Of a stretch of DNA of 18,004 nucleotides, positions 7,849-13,879 are shown one piece after another. The position numbers and the translations under genes are program-made. Origin of the DNA: UBA3210 sp963648895 (lineage in GTDB: Bacteria; Bacillota_I; Bacilli_A; RFN20; CAG-449); the NCBI GenBank assembly GCA_963648895.1, contig CAVJGK010000014.1, positions 1 through 18,004 of the forward strand. The letters run 5' to 3'. Each line of letters opens with the position of its first letter. Position 1 is the stretch's first letter. The notes beneath the pieces were generated by a model. The model was not told where the DNA came from and made no database searches. It saw nothing but the letters and a program-made list of their open reading frames with translations.

Positions 7849-7993
7849 ATTAAGTTATGCAATTATATATTGTTTGTGGTTAATTTGTTTCTTGTATTTT
7901 TTTCTATTGTATTTGTTATTATTTATTGCTCAAATAATTTATTTGATTATGCTTAGGAGGGAAAATGAATTTTATATTATTAGGTTTAAATAA
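7841..7993 (+). CDS. Small membrane protein overlapping the XRE gene (50 aa, not previously called)
   Basis: The ORF begins with the ATG inside ATGTTTGA, sharing 8 bases with the end of the XRE gene in the +1 frame, and ends at TAA 7991-7993. The product is one long hydrophobic helix (about residues 5-38, rich in Leu, Ile, Phe and Tyr) followed by a charged tail (LRRENEFYIIRFK), so a single-pass or hairpin membrane peptide with a positive C-terminal side. There is no separate ribosome site; the stop/start overlap implies translation by re-initiation after the XRE protein. I do not recognise the family. Small hydrophobic partners of membrane-bound XRE regulators could be signal peptides, toxins or stabilising subunits. 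The ORF is real by reading; that it is expressed is inferred. Confidence 0.55.
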   Translation: MFELSYAIIYCLWLICFLYFFLLYLLLFIAQIIYLIMLRRENEFYIIRFK

Positions 7994-8015
7994 TATCACA
8001 GCTTTATTAGGATAA
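7965..8015 (+). CDS. Possible 16-aa peptide ORF with a strong ribosome site
   Basis: ATG at 7965 follows AGGAGGG (7955-7961) closely and opens a 16-codon ORF, MNFILLGLNNITALLG, ending in TAA. It lies in another frame inside the 3' end of the 50-codon ORF, whose Arg-Arg codons AGG AGG make up the ribosome site. It may be a chance match or a small hydrophobic peptide. Confidence 0.25.
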   Translation: MNFILLGLNNITALLG

Positions 8016-8066
8016 TTGTTTTTCTAGATAAACACGATAAAAAATTATTATAAGTATGTATTTGTA

Positions 8067-8222
8067 TTGAAGCGATATCTTCTTCTTGCTAAATGTGAAA
8101 ATCGAAACACTGTTAAAGGCGTTTTTTTGTTGATGGAAGGATTCGACCCATGAATATGAGTCAAGGACTTCTCCAATAGCTATGGATGGTCCTATCTATC
8201 TTTCACCCATAATCGATTGACA
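8067..8222. repeat. Second copy of the tRNA-unit leader, terminator and antisense tRNA remnant
   Basis: TTGAAGCGA (8067-8075) and the bases after it resemble the leader just before tRNA-Asn (6575-6603). Then comes a copy of the tRNA terminator with a weakened stem (ACACTGTTAAAG, 8107-8118, and the T-run), and then the antisense remnant: 8141-8201 matches 6814-6874 with only two differences in 61. The two tRNA genes themselves are absent here. With the first copy it brackets the XRE cassette as direct repeats about 1.33 kb apart. Confidence 0.75.
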
Positions 8223-8300
8223 TAAAATAAAAAAATAAAATTTTTATTTAGGATTTTTTGCCATAATCCTCAAAAGATATATAATGAGGAGGAAATTTTT

Positions 8301-9059
8301 ATGAATAAAATTTCAAATTATGGTGAAAGAAATGAAAAAAACATTTGTGACGTTCTAAATGACAAAAGATTCAAAGATTTAAGTCCTTTATGGCAAGCAA
8401 ACATTAAAAGGATGTTTCCTTTTGTTGAGAAAGATGATTTTATCAAAGCTTATTTATATGGAGATAGAAGAGCTAAACCAGATATTACCATTAAATGTCA
8501 TAATTCAAGAATTAATGTTTCTATTAAATCAGGAACCAATCCATCGGTTCATCAAGAATATTATTATGACTTTTTCCAATTCTTAAAAAAATTAGGCTTA
8601 AGCAGCAGAACTAGACATATTATTTCTTTATATCATTTTGGTGTAACTGATAAACTAGGTAATAAAGATAATCCATTAACCAAAGATGAAATTGTAGAAA
8701 AATATAAAGATTATATTGTTCAAGCTAATGAAGAGATTAATTCGAATAAAGAACTTATTAAAAAGTTTGTTTATAGAACGATTATTAGAGGTAGTAACCC
8801 AGATCGTGAACCGATGGATTATTTTTATTATGGCAGTCCAGAACAAGGCTTTTTGCTTAATACTGATGAAATATATGATATGATTTTAAAAGAAAAGAAA
8901 CCAAATGATAGAAATATTCATTTCGGAGGTCTTATTTATCAACCATCAGGAAGAAAATTACAAAGAAGAGACCGAAATTATTCCAAGGTAAAATGGCCTA
9001 TTCTATGCGTTAAATTTTATAATAATGATATTTTAGATGAAACAAATAAAAATGAGTAA
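8301..9059 (+). CDS. Putative PD-(D/E)XK-type nuclease-like protein, orphan
   Basis: A 252-aa soluble protein. The best clue is AKPDITI (residues 58-64) followed after a beta-turn by VSIKSG (73-78) and SVHQE (82-86). This spacing and predicted beta-beta pattern match the PD-(D/E)XK nuclease core, with Ser in place of the usual acidic residue before X-K. A conserved-looking C-terminal part (FGGLIYQPSGRKL, then KVKWPILCVKF) recalls uncharacterised Firmicutes proteins that share the SIKSG...SVH pattern. GAGGAGG sits 8 nt before ATG. A 6-bp inverted repeat AGGATT/AATCCT (8250-8255, 8265-8270) lies just upstream. No methyltransferase or helicase is adjacent, so it is not an obvious restriction system. 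Options are a defence nuclease, a recombination accessory, or a catalytically dead DNA-binding protein; I cannot choose. Confidence 0.6.
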   Translation: MNKISNYGERNEKNICDVLNDKRFKDLSPLWQANIKRMFPFVEKDDFIKAYLYGDRRAKPDITIKCHNSRINVSIKSGTNPSVHQEYYYDFFQFLKKLGLSSRTRHIISLYHFGVTDKLGNKDNPLTKDEIVEKYKDYIVQANEEINSNKELIKKFVYRTIIRGSNPDREPMDYFYYGSPEQGFLLNTDEIYDMILKEKKPNDRNIHFGGLIYQPSGRKLQRRDRNYSKVKWPILCVKFYNNDILDETNKNE

Positions 9060-9108
9060 ATAAGCTTATTATTGCCGATTTAAATAATAATTATGATTAT
9101 ATATACTA

Positions 9109-9133
9109 GGCTCTTTCATAGGAGCCCTTTAAT
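9109..9133 (+). terminator. Probable terminator after the nuclease-like gene
   Basis: GGCTC (9109-9113) pairs with GAGCC (9122-9126) around an 8-nt loop and is followed by CTTTAATTTT. The short stem and broken T-run make it modest in strength. It separates the 8301 gene from deoD. Confidence 0.55.
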
Positions 9134-9194
9134 TTTAAAGCCAATAATACTTAATTAAATATAATTAAGTGGTTATATTTTTTTAAATATTTGT

Positions 9195-9200
9195 TATAAT
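9195..9200 (+). promoter_or_regulatory. -10 box of the deoD operon
   Basis: TATAAT preceded by TTTGT, the same TTTGTTATAAT block seen at the acpP promoter. A recognisable -35 is weak (TTATAT at 9173-9178, 16-nt spacing). TAGGAGG follows at about 9213-9219. Confidence 0.5.
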
Positions 9201-9226
9201 TAAAACATAACTTTAGGAGGAAATAT

Positions 9227-9928
9227 ATGGCAACACCACACAACAGTGCACAAATGGGCGATTTCGCAGAAACAGTATTATTACCAGGAGACCCATTAAG
9301 AGCAAAATTTATTGCAGAAACATTTTTAGAAGACGCTAAATTAGTAAACGGAGTAAGAAATGCATTAGCTTACACTGGTTATTATAAAGGTAAAAAAGTA
9401 TCAGTAATGGGATCGGGCATGGGTATGCCTTCCATTGGTATTTATTGCTATGAATTATATGCATTCTATGGCGTAAAGAATATCATCCGTATCGGTAGCT
9501 GCGGAGCTTATGTACCAGAATGTAAATTATATGATTTAATCTTAGCACAAGGCGCTTGTACTAACTCAAATTGGTCACACCAATATGGATTACCAGGAAC
9601 ATTCTCTGCAATCGCAGATTTTGAATTATTAAAGAAAGCATACGATGTATGCCAAGAAAAGAAATTCCCAGTCCATGTAGGCAATATTTTATCAAGTGAT
9701 ATTTTCTATAACGACCAACCAGAAATGTGGAAGAAATGGGCTAAAATGGGCTGTATGGCAGTCGAAATGGAATCTTACGCATTATATTCAACTGCAGCTT
9801 ATTTAGGCAAGAAAGCACTTTGTATTTTAACAGTATCAGATTCATTCACATCAAAAGAAGAAACAACTGCAGAAGAAAGACAAACATCTTTCAAACAAAT
9901 GATGGAAGTCGCTTTAGAAATTGCATAG
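9227..9928 (+). CDS. deoD: Purine-nucleoside phosphorylase, DeoD type
   Basis: A 233-aa hexameric-type PNP, which splits purine (deoxy)ribonucleosides with phosphate to the free base and (deoxy)ribose-1-phosphate in purine salvage. Key residues are present: His5 (donated across the dimer), GDP at 21-23 with Arg25, Arg44 and Arg88 for phosphate, SCGAY after Arg88, the ribose-binding VEMES (179-183), and Asp205 in TVSDSF, which protonates the base. Length and N-terminus (MATPHNSA) are typical. The start is supported by TAGGAGG 7 nt upstream. A membrane-anchored gene follows after 13 nt and probably shares the transcript. Codon use is slightly richer in C-ending codons than in flanking genes, as expected for a well-expressed housekeeping gene. 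Confidence 0.97.
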   Translation: MATPHNSAQMGDFAETVLLPGDPLRAKFIAETFLEDAKLVNGVRNALAYTGYYKGKKVSVMGSGMGMPSIGIYCYELYAFYGVKNIIRIGSCGAYVPECKLYDLILAQGACTNSNWSHQYGLPGTFSAIADFELLKKAYDVCQEKKFPVHVGNILSSDIFYNDQPEMWKKWAKMGCMAVEMESYALYSTAAYLGKKALCILTVSDSFTSKEETTAEERQTSFKQMMEVALEIA

Positions 9929-9941
9929 GAAATAATTTTAT

Positions 9942-10559
9942 ATGTTGATTGGAGCAATTTGTTTTGTAGTAGCATTTTTGATAATCTCAATGATTGTTTT
10001 ATTGATGCCATTAATTAAAAAGCATCAAGATGATAAACAATTTTTTAGACGCGTCTATGAATATGTCTACCAAGTTGCTAAAGATAAAGACTTTTATTTA
10101 ATCAACAATGTTGAAATTTCAATTGATACAAAAACTATTCATTTCAATCACATTCTATTTGGAAATAAATATATTTATTGTATTTCTAATCTACCTTTAA
10201 AAGGTGGACTATCTGGAAAGTTCCAAGATGAACAATGGTTCAAATATGATGAAAACAATTCTAAAACATTAGGGAAAAATCCAATGTTATTACATAAAGC
10301 AAGATTAGATTATCTTATGAGCGCTTTAAACGTTAAAGAAGAAGATTTATTTGTCGGTATTTGTGTTTGTAATGATTCATGCTTAATTGATGATATTGAA
10401 GGCATGCCAAAGAATCTGGCCATTATTAATGAAAGTGATATATATGGCTATATTTGTGAAAGAGAAAAAGAAAACATTGCTTCAATTGATCAATTACAAT
10501 TAGATAGTTTGGTTCATTCCATCTATCAAAAAAATAATGTTAACAAAATGAAAAAATAG
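9942..10559 (+). CDS. Membrane-anchored protein with a NERD-like domain
   Basis: A 205-aa protein with one N-terminal membrane helix (about residues 3-24), a basic stop (KKH), and a cytoplasmic domain. The middle (IDTKTIHFNHILFGNKYIYCI, then LKGGLSGKFQDEQWFKY at about 86-102 and KNPMLLHKARLDYL at 112-125) resembles the NERD (nuclease-related) layout of beta strands, a GxxxG turn with W, and an NP-helix. The acidic and Lys residues expected of an active nuclease are not evident, so it may be a non-catalytic version. It begins 13 nt after deoD with AGGA overlapping the deoD stop region and ends in a terminator shared with the opposing gene. The link to purine salvage is positional only. The domain call is by eye and tentative; the membrane anchor is clear. 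Confidence 0.65.
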   Translation: MLIGAICFVVAFLIISMIVLLMPLIKKHQDDKQFFRRVYEYVYQVAKDKDFYLINNVEISIDTKTIHFNHILFGNKYIYCISNLPLKGGLSGKFQDEQWFKYDENNSKTLGKNPMLLHKARLDYLMSALNVKEEDLFVGICVCNDSCLIDDIEGMPKNLAIINESDIYGYICEREKENIASIDQLQLDSLVHSIYQKNNVNKMKK

Positions 10560-10584
10560 ATTCACATTGTGTGAATCTATTTTT
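10552..10584. terminator. Bidirectional terminator with both stop codons in its arms
   Basis: A perfect 15-bp inverted repeat, AAAAATAGATTCACA (10552-10566) and TGTGAATCTATTTTT (10570-10584), with a 3-nt loop. The TAG of the + gene (10557-10559) and the TAG of the - gene (10579-10577) occupy mirror positions in the two arms. The T-runs serve both directions. Confidence 0.85.
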
Positions 10585-12310
10585 CATTTTTAAGCGCGAG
10601 TAATTTTTCAATCTTCTTACTATCAATTGTTGGTAATTCATCAGTAGATTGAGCAAGTTGTTTACTTGAAATAAGGTTAATATTTAAACTTAATAAAGTT
10701 TCAATAGTAGACCAAGAAGAAACACCTGTTGCAATAATTTTGCCTTTATAAGAAGAAATTCTATTAATCATATCACTGAAGAACGCTAAATTTTGACCAG
10801 TGAATGAACCAATAAAGGTATTTTCTCTAATGACGAAGTAAGGGAATATTTTTAAATCTTCTGCTTGTAAAGATAATGTGGCAGAAGTGATTTCTAATGC
10901 GAAATTAATACCATGTGATTCATAATCTTTTAATTCTTGGATAATTTCTGAATTTAGATCATAATCTTTTAAAACAAAGATTGTTAATGCTTTTTTTGCA
11001 GTATTGTTATTCGCGATAATATCGTTAATAAAATTACAACAATTTGGCTTTATATCAAATAAGATATATTGATTTGTTTTAGGTGCATGTCCTATAAACA
11101 TTGAATGTGCGATACGATATAAAATTGATTCAAATTCTAAGGTGTAATTATTTTCAGAAGCAATAATTTGGGCTGTTTCAAATGATTTAATCTTTTCTGA
11201 TAAAATATTGAAAGATACATCATAACCAAAAATTTGACCTTTAGTATTAATAATTGGCGTAATAGTATGAGTTAATAAATTATCTTTCATAATTAACTTT
11301 AATTCATCTACATCTTCAGAATCTTCTTCAATTTGATATGACATATTTGGATTATAAACAATAACATTAGTTGATAATTGATTTCTTTGTGCATAAGAAG
11401 TAATTTCTTCTCCTAATGTAACTAATGAATAGAAATCATATTCACGGGAATTATCTTTAACAACACCGATTTTATAAGAAACATTATTTGATAAAGAACT
11501 TAAGAATAATACTTTAGATATCTCTTTAGCGAGTCTATTACCTAAGTTAGAAACTTCTTTATCACTACAATTATTAAAACTGATCAATACGATAGAATTA
11601 TTCTCAGTAGAGCAGATATATCTAGTCTTAGAAGTATATTTTAATAACTTAGACATCACAATAGTAATTAAGATATTATTCAATCTTGTTTGGTTGGTGT
11701 CTTTATTAAAGAATTGACATAAAAACATTGTACAAGGAACTTCAATGTTATTTTTTAATAATGTTGGCATATCCCTTTCATTTTTGATGTTAAGTTTAAT
11801 ACCTAATTCTTTACGACTCTTTTTAATATTTGGGAAGATTCTAGATTCTATATGAATAATCTTCTTTTCATAATTGATACTTGTTACAGATAAAATAGTG
11901 TAGATGTTTCTTTTTGGAAAACTAATCTTAGTATGAACTTCTAAGAAATTAGAAACATCGCTATTCTTGTTTTTTAAAGCATTTAGCCAAACTACAACTC
12001 TTAATTTATCTTGAGAAACAAATGAAGAATAAAACCAATCAAGACTTTCTTTCTTCTTATTTGTTAAATCCTTATTATCAACTGCATAGACAAATTGATC
12101 TTCATAATGGATTACAAAATATCTTGTATTAAAATCATCATTATTTAAAGCAATCCTTTTATAATCTTTTCGGTAATAAACCAAAATGGTAATACATAAT
12201 ATAATTAATAAAAGAAAAGCACCAATTACAATCCAAAATCGATAATCTTTTAGATAACTAAGAAATTTATCAAAATTTAGGTTTTCAAAAAATTCAATAA
12301 TCTTGTCCAT
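10577..12310 (-). CDS. Membrane protein with degenerate GGDEF-like and EAL-like domains
   Basis: A 577-aa protein: a short cytoplasmic segment, one membrane helix (about 25-46), a region of unknown fold (55-190), then a GGDEF-shaped domain (about 195-320) and an EAL-shaped domain (about 345-556). The order and helix/strand rhythm match c-di-GMP enzymes: ITPIINTKGQIFGYDVSF stands where EAL proteins have PI...G.vvGyEaL, YILFDIKPN where they have the fNlS strand, and IIATGVSSWSTIETL where they have viAeGVEt. The catalytic residues are gone: DVSF for EAL, no Glu in the third strand, no DDFG, no metal-binding Glu before GV, and no GGDEF loop. It should thus be a receptor or scaffold rather than a cyclase or phosphodiesterase. 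AGAGG is 7 nt before ATG and a near-consensus promoter lies upstream. It is monocistronic. Confidence 0.75.
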   Translation of the reverse strand: MDKIIEFFENLNFDKFLSYLKDYRFWIVIGAFLLLIILCITILVYYRKDYKRIALNNDDFNTRYFVIHYEDQFVYAVDNKDLTNKKKESLDWFYSSFVSQDKLRVVVWLNALKNKNSDVSNFLEVHTKISFPKRNIYTILSVTSINYEKKIIHIESRIFPNIKKSRKELGIKLNIKNERDMPTLLKNNIEVPCTMFLCQFFNKDTNQTRLNNILITIVMSKLLKYTSKTRYICSTENNSIVLISFNNCSDKEVSNLGNRLAKEISKVLFLSSLSNNVSYKIGVVKDNSREYDFYSLVTLGEEITSYAQRNQLSTNVIVYNPNMSYQIEEDSEDVDELKLIMKDNLLTHTITPIINTKGQIFGYDVSFNILSEKIKSFETAQIIASENNYTLEFESILYRIAHSMFIGHAPKTNQYILFDIKPNCCNFINDIIANNNTAKKALTIFVLKDYDLNSEIIQELKDYESHGINFALEITSATLSLQAEDLKIFPYFVIRENTFIGSFTGQNLAFFSDMINRISSYKGKIIATGVSSWSTIETLLSLNINLISSKQLAQSTDELPTIDSKKIEKLLALKNEK

Positions 12311-12327
12311 ATCGATACCTCTAATTA

Positions 12328-12356
12328 ATTATAGACAATTTGATAGTTCATATCAA
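12328..12356 (-). promoter_or_regulatory. Promoter of the GGDEF/EAL-like gene
   Basis: On the - strand, TTGATA (12356-12351), a 17-nt spacer, and TATAAT (12333-12328), about 18 nt before the start codon. This is one of the best sigma-A promoters in the window. Confidence 0.8.
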
Positions 12357-12390
12357 ACGAAAGAAATTATTTTCTTTTAAATAGGTCTTT

Positions 12391-12399
12391 TGCTATAAT
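12391..12399 (+). promoter_or_regulatory. Extended -10 promoter of tRNA-Ser
   Basis: TGCTATAAT is an extended -10 element (TGnTATAAT) with no good -35. It lies only 8 nt before the mature tRNA end, so the precursor would have a 5' leader of a few bases at most. Confidence 0.65.
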
Positions 12400-12407
12400 A
12401 TAAAGAC

Positions 12408-12494
12408 GGAGAAATACTCAAGTGGCCGAAGAGATCAGTTTCGAAAACTGACAGGGAGTAATCCGCGGGGGTTCAAATCCCCCTTTCTCCGCCA
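12408..12494 (+). tRNA. tRNA-Ser (CGA)
   Basis: An 87-nt class II tRNA with a long variable arm and encoded CCA. Acceptor GGAGAAA/TTTCTCC; anticodon stem TCAGT/ACTGA around TTCGAAA (anticodon CGA, reads UCG); T arm GGGGG-TTCAAAT-CCCCC; discriminator G. A dedicated UCG reader is notable in so A+T-rich a genome. Confidence 0.95.
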
Positions 12495-12516
12495 GGCGGG
12501 AATTCGACCCGCATGG
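12492..12516. repeat. Hairpin overlapping the CCA end of tRNA-Ser, T-arm-like
   Basis: CCAGGCGGG (12492-12500) pairs with CCCGCATGG (12508-12516), with one mismatch in nine, around the 7-nt loop AATTCGA. It includes the encoded CCA of tRNA-Ser. On the - strand it reads GCGGG-TCGAATT-CCCGC, close to a tRNA T arm. There is no T-run, so it is not a standard terminator. Confidence 0.5.
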
Positions 12517-12704
12517 TGGTAAATATCAAAAAAATAACACTTTTACGTATACGTCATCAATTAACACTCTAGTATAAATTTTAAGAAATGCTATCCTCAA
12601 ATTAGGTTTATTCACAGTATTTTATTTTATACGGGTGTAGAATTTTGAGGTATACTTTTTAATTTGCAGATAGTTGGGCTTTTTGCTGATAACTAGATGC
12701 CTAA

Positions 12705-12845
12705 ATCTCTGCCGTTATTAAACACGTAATTGGTTTGTGCGTAAAATTGGAACTCAAACGAGTGACTCAAGAAGTTGTCTATACCGACACGGCAGGAAAC
12801 ATCAAGATGGACAAAGTGAAGTTTACCAAACGTGAATTATTGTGA
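12705..12845 (+). pseudogene. Fragment of a foreign coding sequence
   Basis: An open stretch of 46 codons ends at TGA (12843-12845) with no credible start. The end reads QEVVYTDTAGNIKMDKVKF and so on, and uses many C/G-ending codons (GTC, ACC, GAC, ACG, AAC, ATC, AAG) unlike the A/T-ending codons of neighbours. This looks like the 3' end of a gene from a different source. I do not recognise the protein. Confidence 0.4.
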
Positions 12846-12850
12846 TTTAG

Positions 12851-12993
12851 AAAATGTCACCTTGTTTTATTTATTGGAGTGTAAAAATGTCCCTTTACGA
12901 ATATTAAAAAGTGCCAAAATGACACCAAAACACTTGTAACTAGGTGTCAATGTGGTGTAATAACTGGTAGATGGTAAAAATGACACTAAAACA
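12851..12993. repeat. Cluster of ATGACAC-type repeats, possible IS end
   Basis: AAAATGACACYAAAACA occurs at 12916-12932 and 12977-12993 with one difference. Related AAAATGTCACC (12851-12861), AAAATGTCCC (12884-12893) and GGTGTCAATGTGG (about 12943-12955) lie between. Multiple TGTCA-containing repeats at an end are a habit of IS21-family elements; here they follow the coding relic. No transposase is recognisable. Confidence 0.4.
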
Positions 12994-13259
12994 ATTACCT
13001 ACATTTTCAATTGATAAAAAACTACATAATAAATTTATAGACAATTATAACGCTATAATAAATATTCTTATCGGAAAATTGATTTCAATTAAGAAATTGG
13101 AAGTTACTAATCTAGTAGATAATTGACAATAACTTTATAATGTGTTACAAGATAGGTATAGGAATTATATTTACACCAATAAGCGATTAGATAATAAAGA
13201 TTTTAAATCGTAATAGTATTTTATCAAAATAAATATTATTTATAAGGAGGTTTGTACCT

Positions 13260-13328
13260 ATGTATAGCTATTTTAAATCACAAATAAAACTTTTAAGAAC
13301 TATTTGTGCTTTTTTTGACTATGTTTAA
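13260..13328 (+). CDS. 22-aa leader peptide ORF
   Basis: ATG 13260 follows AAGGAGG (13244-13250) at an ideal 9-nt spacing and encodes MYSYFKSQIKLLRTICAFFD plus two residues before TAA (13326-13328). The peptide is basic and aromatic. A terminator-type hairpin lies within the ORF, 35 nt before the lipoprotein gene. Strong initiation, tiny size and internal terminator together suggest a regulatory leader peptide, with ribosome position deciding read-through. The peptide might alternatively be functional itself. Confidence 0.5.
   Translation: MYSYFKSQIKLLRTICAFFDYV
13279..13316 (+). terminator. Intrinsic terminator (attenuator candidate) inside the leader ORF
   Basis: CACAAATA (13279-13286) pairs with TATTTGTG (13301-13308) around a 14-nt loop, followed by C and seven T (13310-13316). 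It would stop transcription before the lipoprotein and protease genes unless a ribosome covers the first arm. Confidence 0.7.
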
Positions 13329-13362
13329 TATAAAGGCTTACTTATTTAATGGAGGAATATGA

Positions 13363-13866
13363 ATGAAAAAAATTATACATTATCTGACAACTATGTATTT
13401 GAGTCTATTTTTTATGATGGGGTGTGGCAATTCATATTACAACGCAAAGTTATATGATGCAACTAATTGGATTAATAGCTATTTTGCAAATAATAACTTA
13501 ATTCGCAATGTTTATTATTCACAAAGTGATTCTGATGAAAAACTGTTTTTAGATGAGGAAACTTATCCAGAATCGAGGACATTTATTATTGGAAACTTAG
13601 AAGACCATAATAAAATTTTTAATGATAATATTGAAGATTTGAATGTTGATTTTAATAAACAAGAACTTATTGTGTATACTTTTAGATCTACTGATCATAG
13701 AAACCTTAAACTCATAAGTGTTAATTTGCAGGATAAAATTTTAAAAATCACATTTGAAACTATTCATAAATCCGGAACTGGTGATACATCTATACCATAT
13801 CAAAGATGGATTGTTATACAACTTGAAAAAGTGGAAATGGAATCAATTGAATTTAATCAAAAATAG
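13363..13866 (+). CDS. Small lipoprotein, partner of the cysteine protease
   Basis: A 167-aa protein with a lipoprotein signal (MKKIIHYLTTMYLSLFFMMG, then Cys21). The mature part ends in a beta-rich region: VDFNKQELIVYTFRS, LKLISVNLQDKILKITFE and PYQRWIVIQLEK. This strand order, with a Pro-containing turn before the last strand, recalls PrcB-type and chagasin-like small protease-associated domains, but the GGY hallmark is missing. GGAGG lies 7 nt before ATG. Its stop codon overlaps the AGGAGG ribosome site of the secreted cysteine protease gene, so the two are translated together. In C10 (streptopain) loci of other bacteria, adjacent small genes encode specific inhibitors; by that analogy this lipoprotein may hold or inhibit the protease at the cell surface. 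Function is inferred from context only. Confidence 0.7.
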   Translation: MKKIIHYLTTMYLSLFFMMGCGNSYYNAKLYDATNWINSYFANNNLIRNVYYSQSDSDEKLFLDEETYPESRTFIIGNLEDHNKIFNDNIEDLNVDFNKQELIVYTFRSTDHRNLKLISVNLQDKILKITFETIHKSGTGDTSIPYQRWIVIQLEKVEMESIEFNQK

Positions 13867-13879
13867 GAGGCAGATGAAA

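Larger units (their letters stand above)
12517..13243. other. Long non-coding interval with degraded mobile DNA
   Basis: About 730 bases without an intact gene. It holds one coding relic (12705-12845) and a cluster of ATGACAC-type repeats (12851-12993). The last 250 bases are A+T-rich; TTGACA (13123-13128) and TATAAT (13136-13141) are present but only 7 nt apart, so they do not make one promoter. A promoter for the leader ORF and lipoprotein operon must lie somewhere here, but I cannot place it. Confidence 0.55.

Noticed and set aside
8258..8285. TTGCCA-16-TATAAT as promoter of the nuclease-like gene
   Set aside because: Transcription would begin at about 8292, inside or after the GAGGAGG ribosome site (8286-8292), so the strong site could not be used; the promoter is probably further upstream.
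13123..13141. TTGACA plus TATAAT as a promoter
   Set aside because: The boxes are only 7 nt apart, far too close for sigma-A, and neither has a good partner at 16-18 nt.
13754..13879. Longer start of the cysteine protease
   Set aside because: It would overlap 113 bases of the lipoprotein gene and put a polar segment before the signal peptide; AGGAGG favours 13880.
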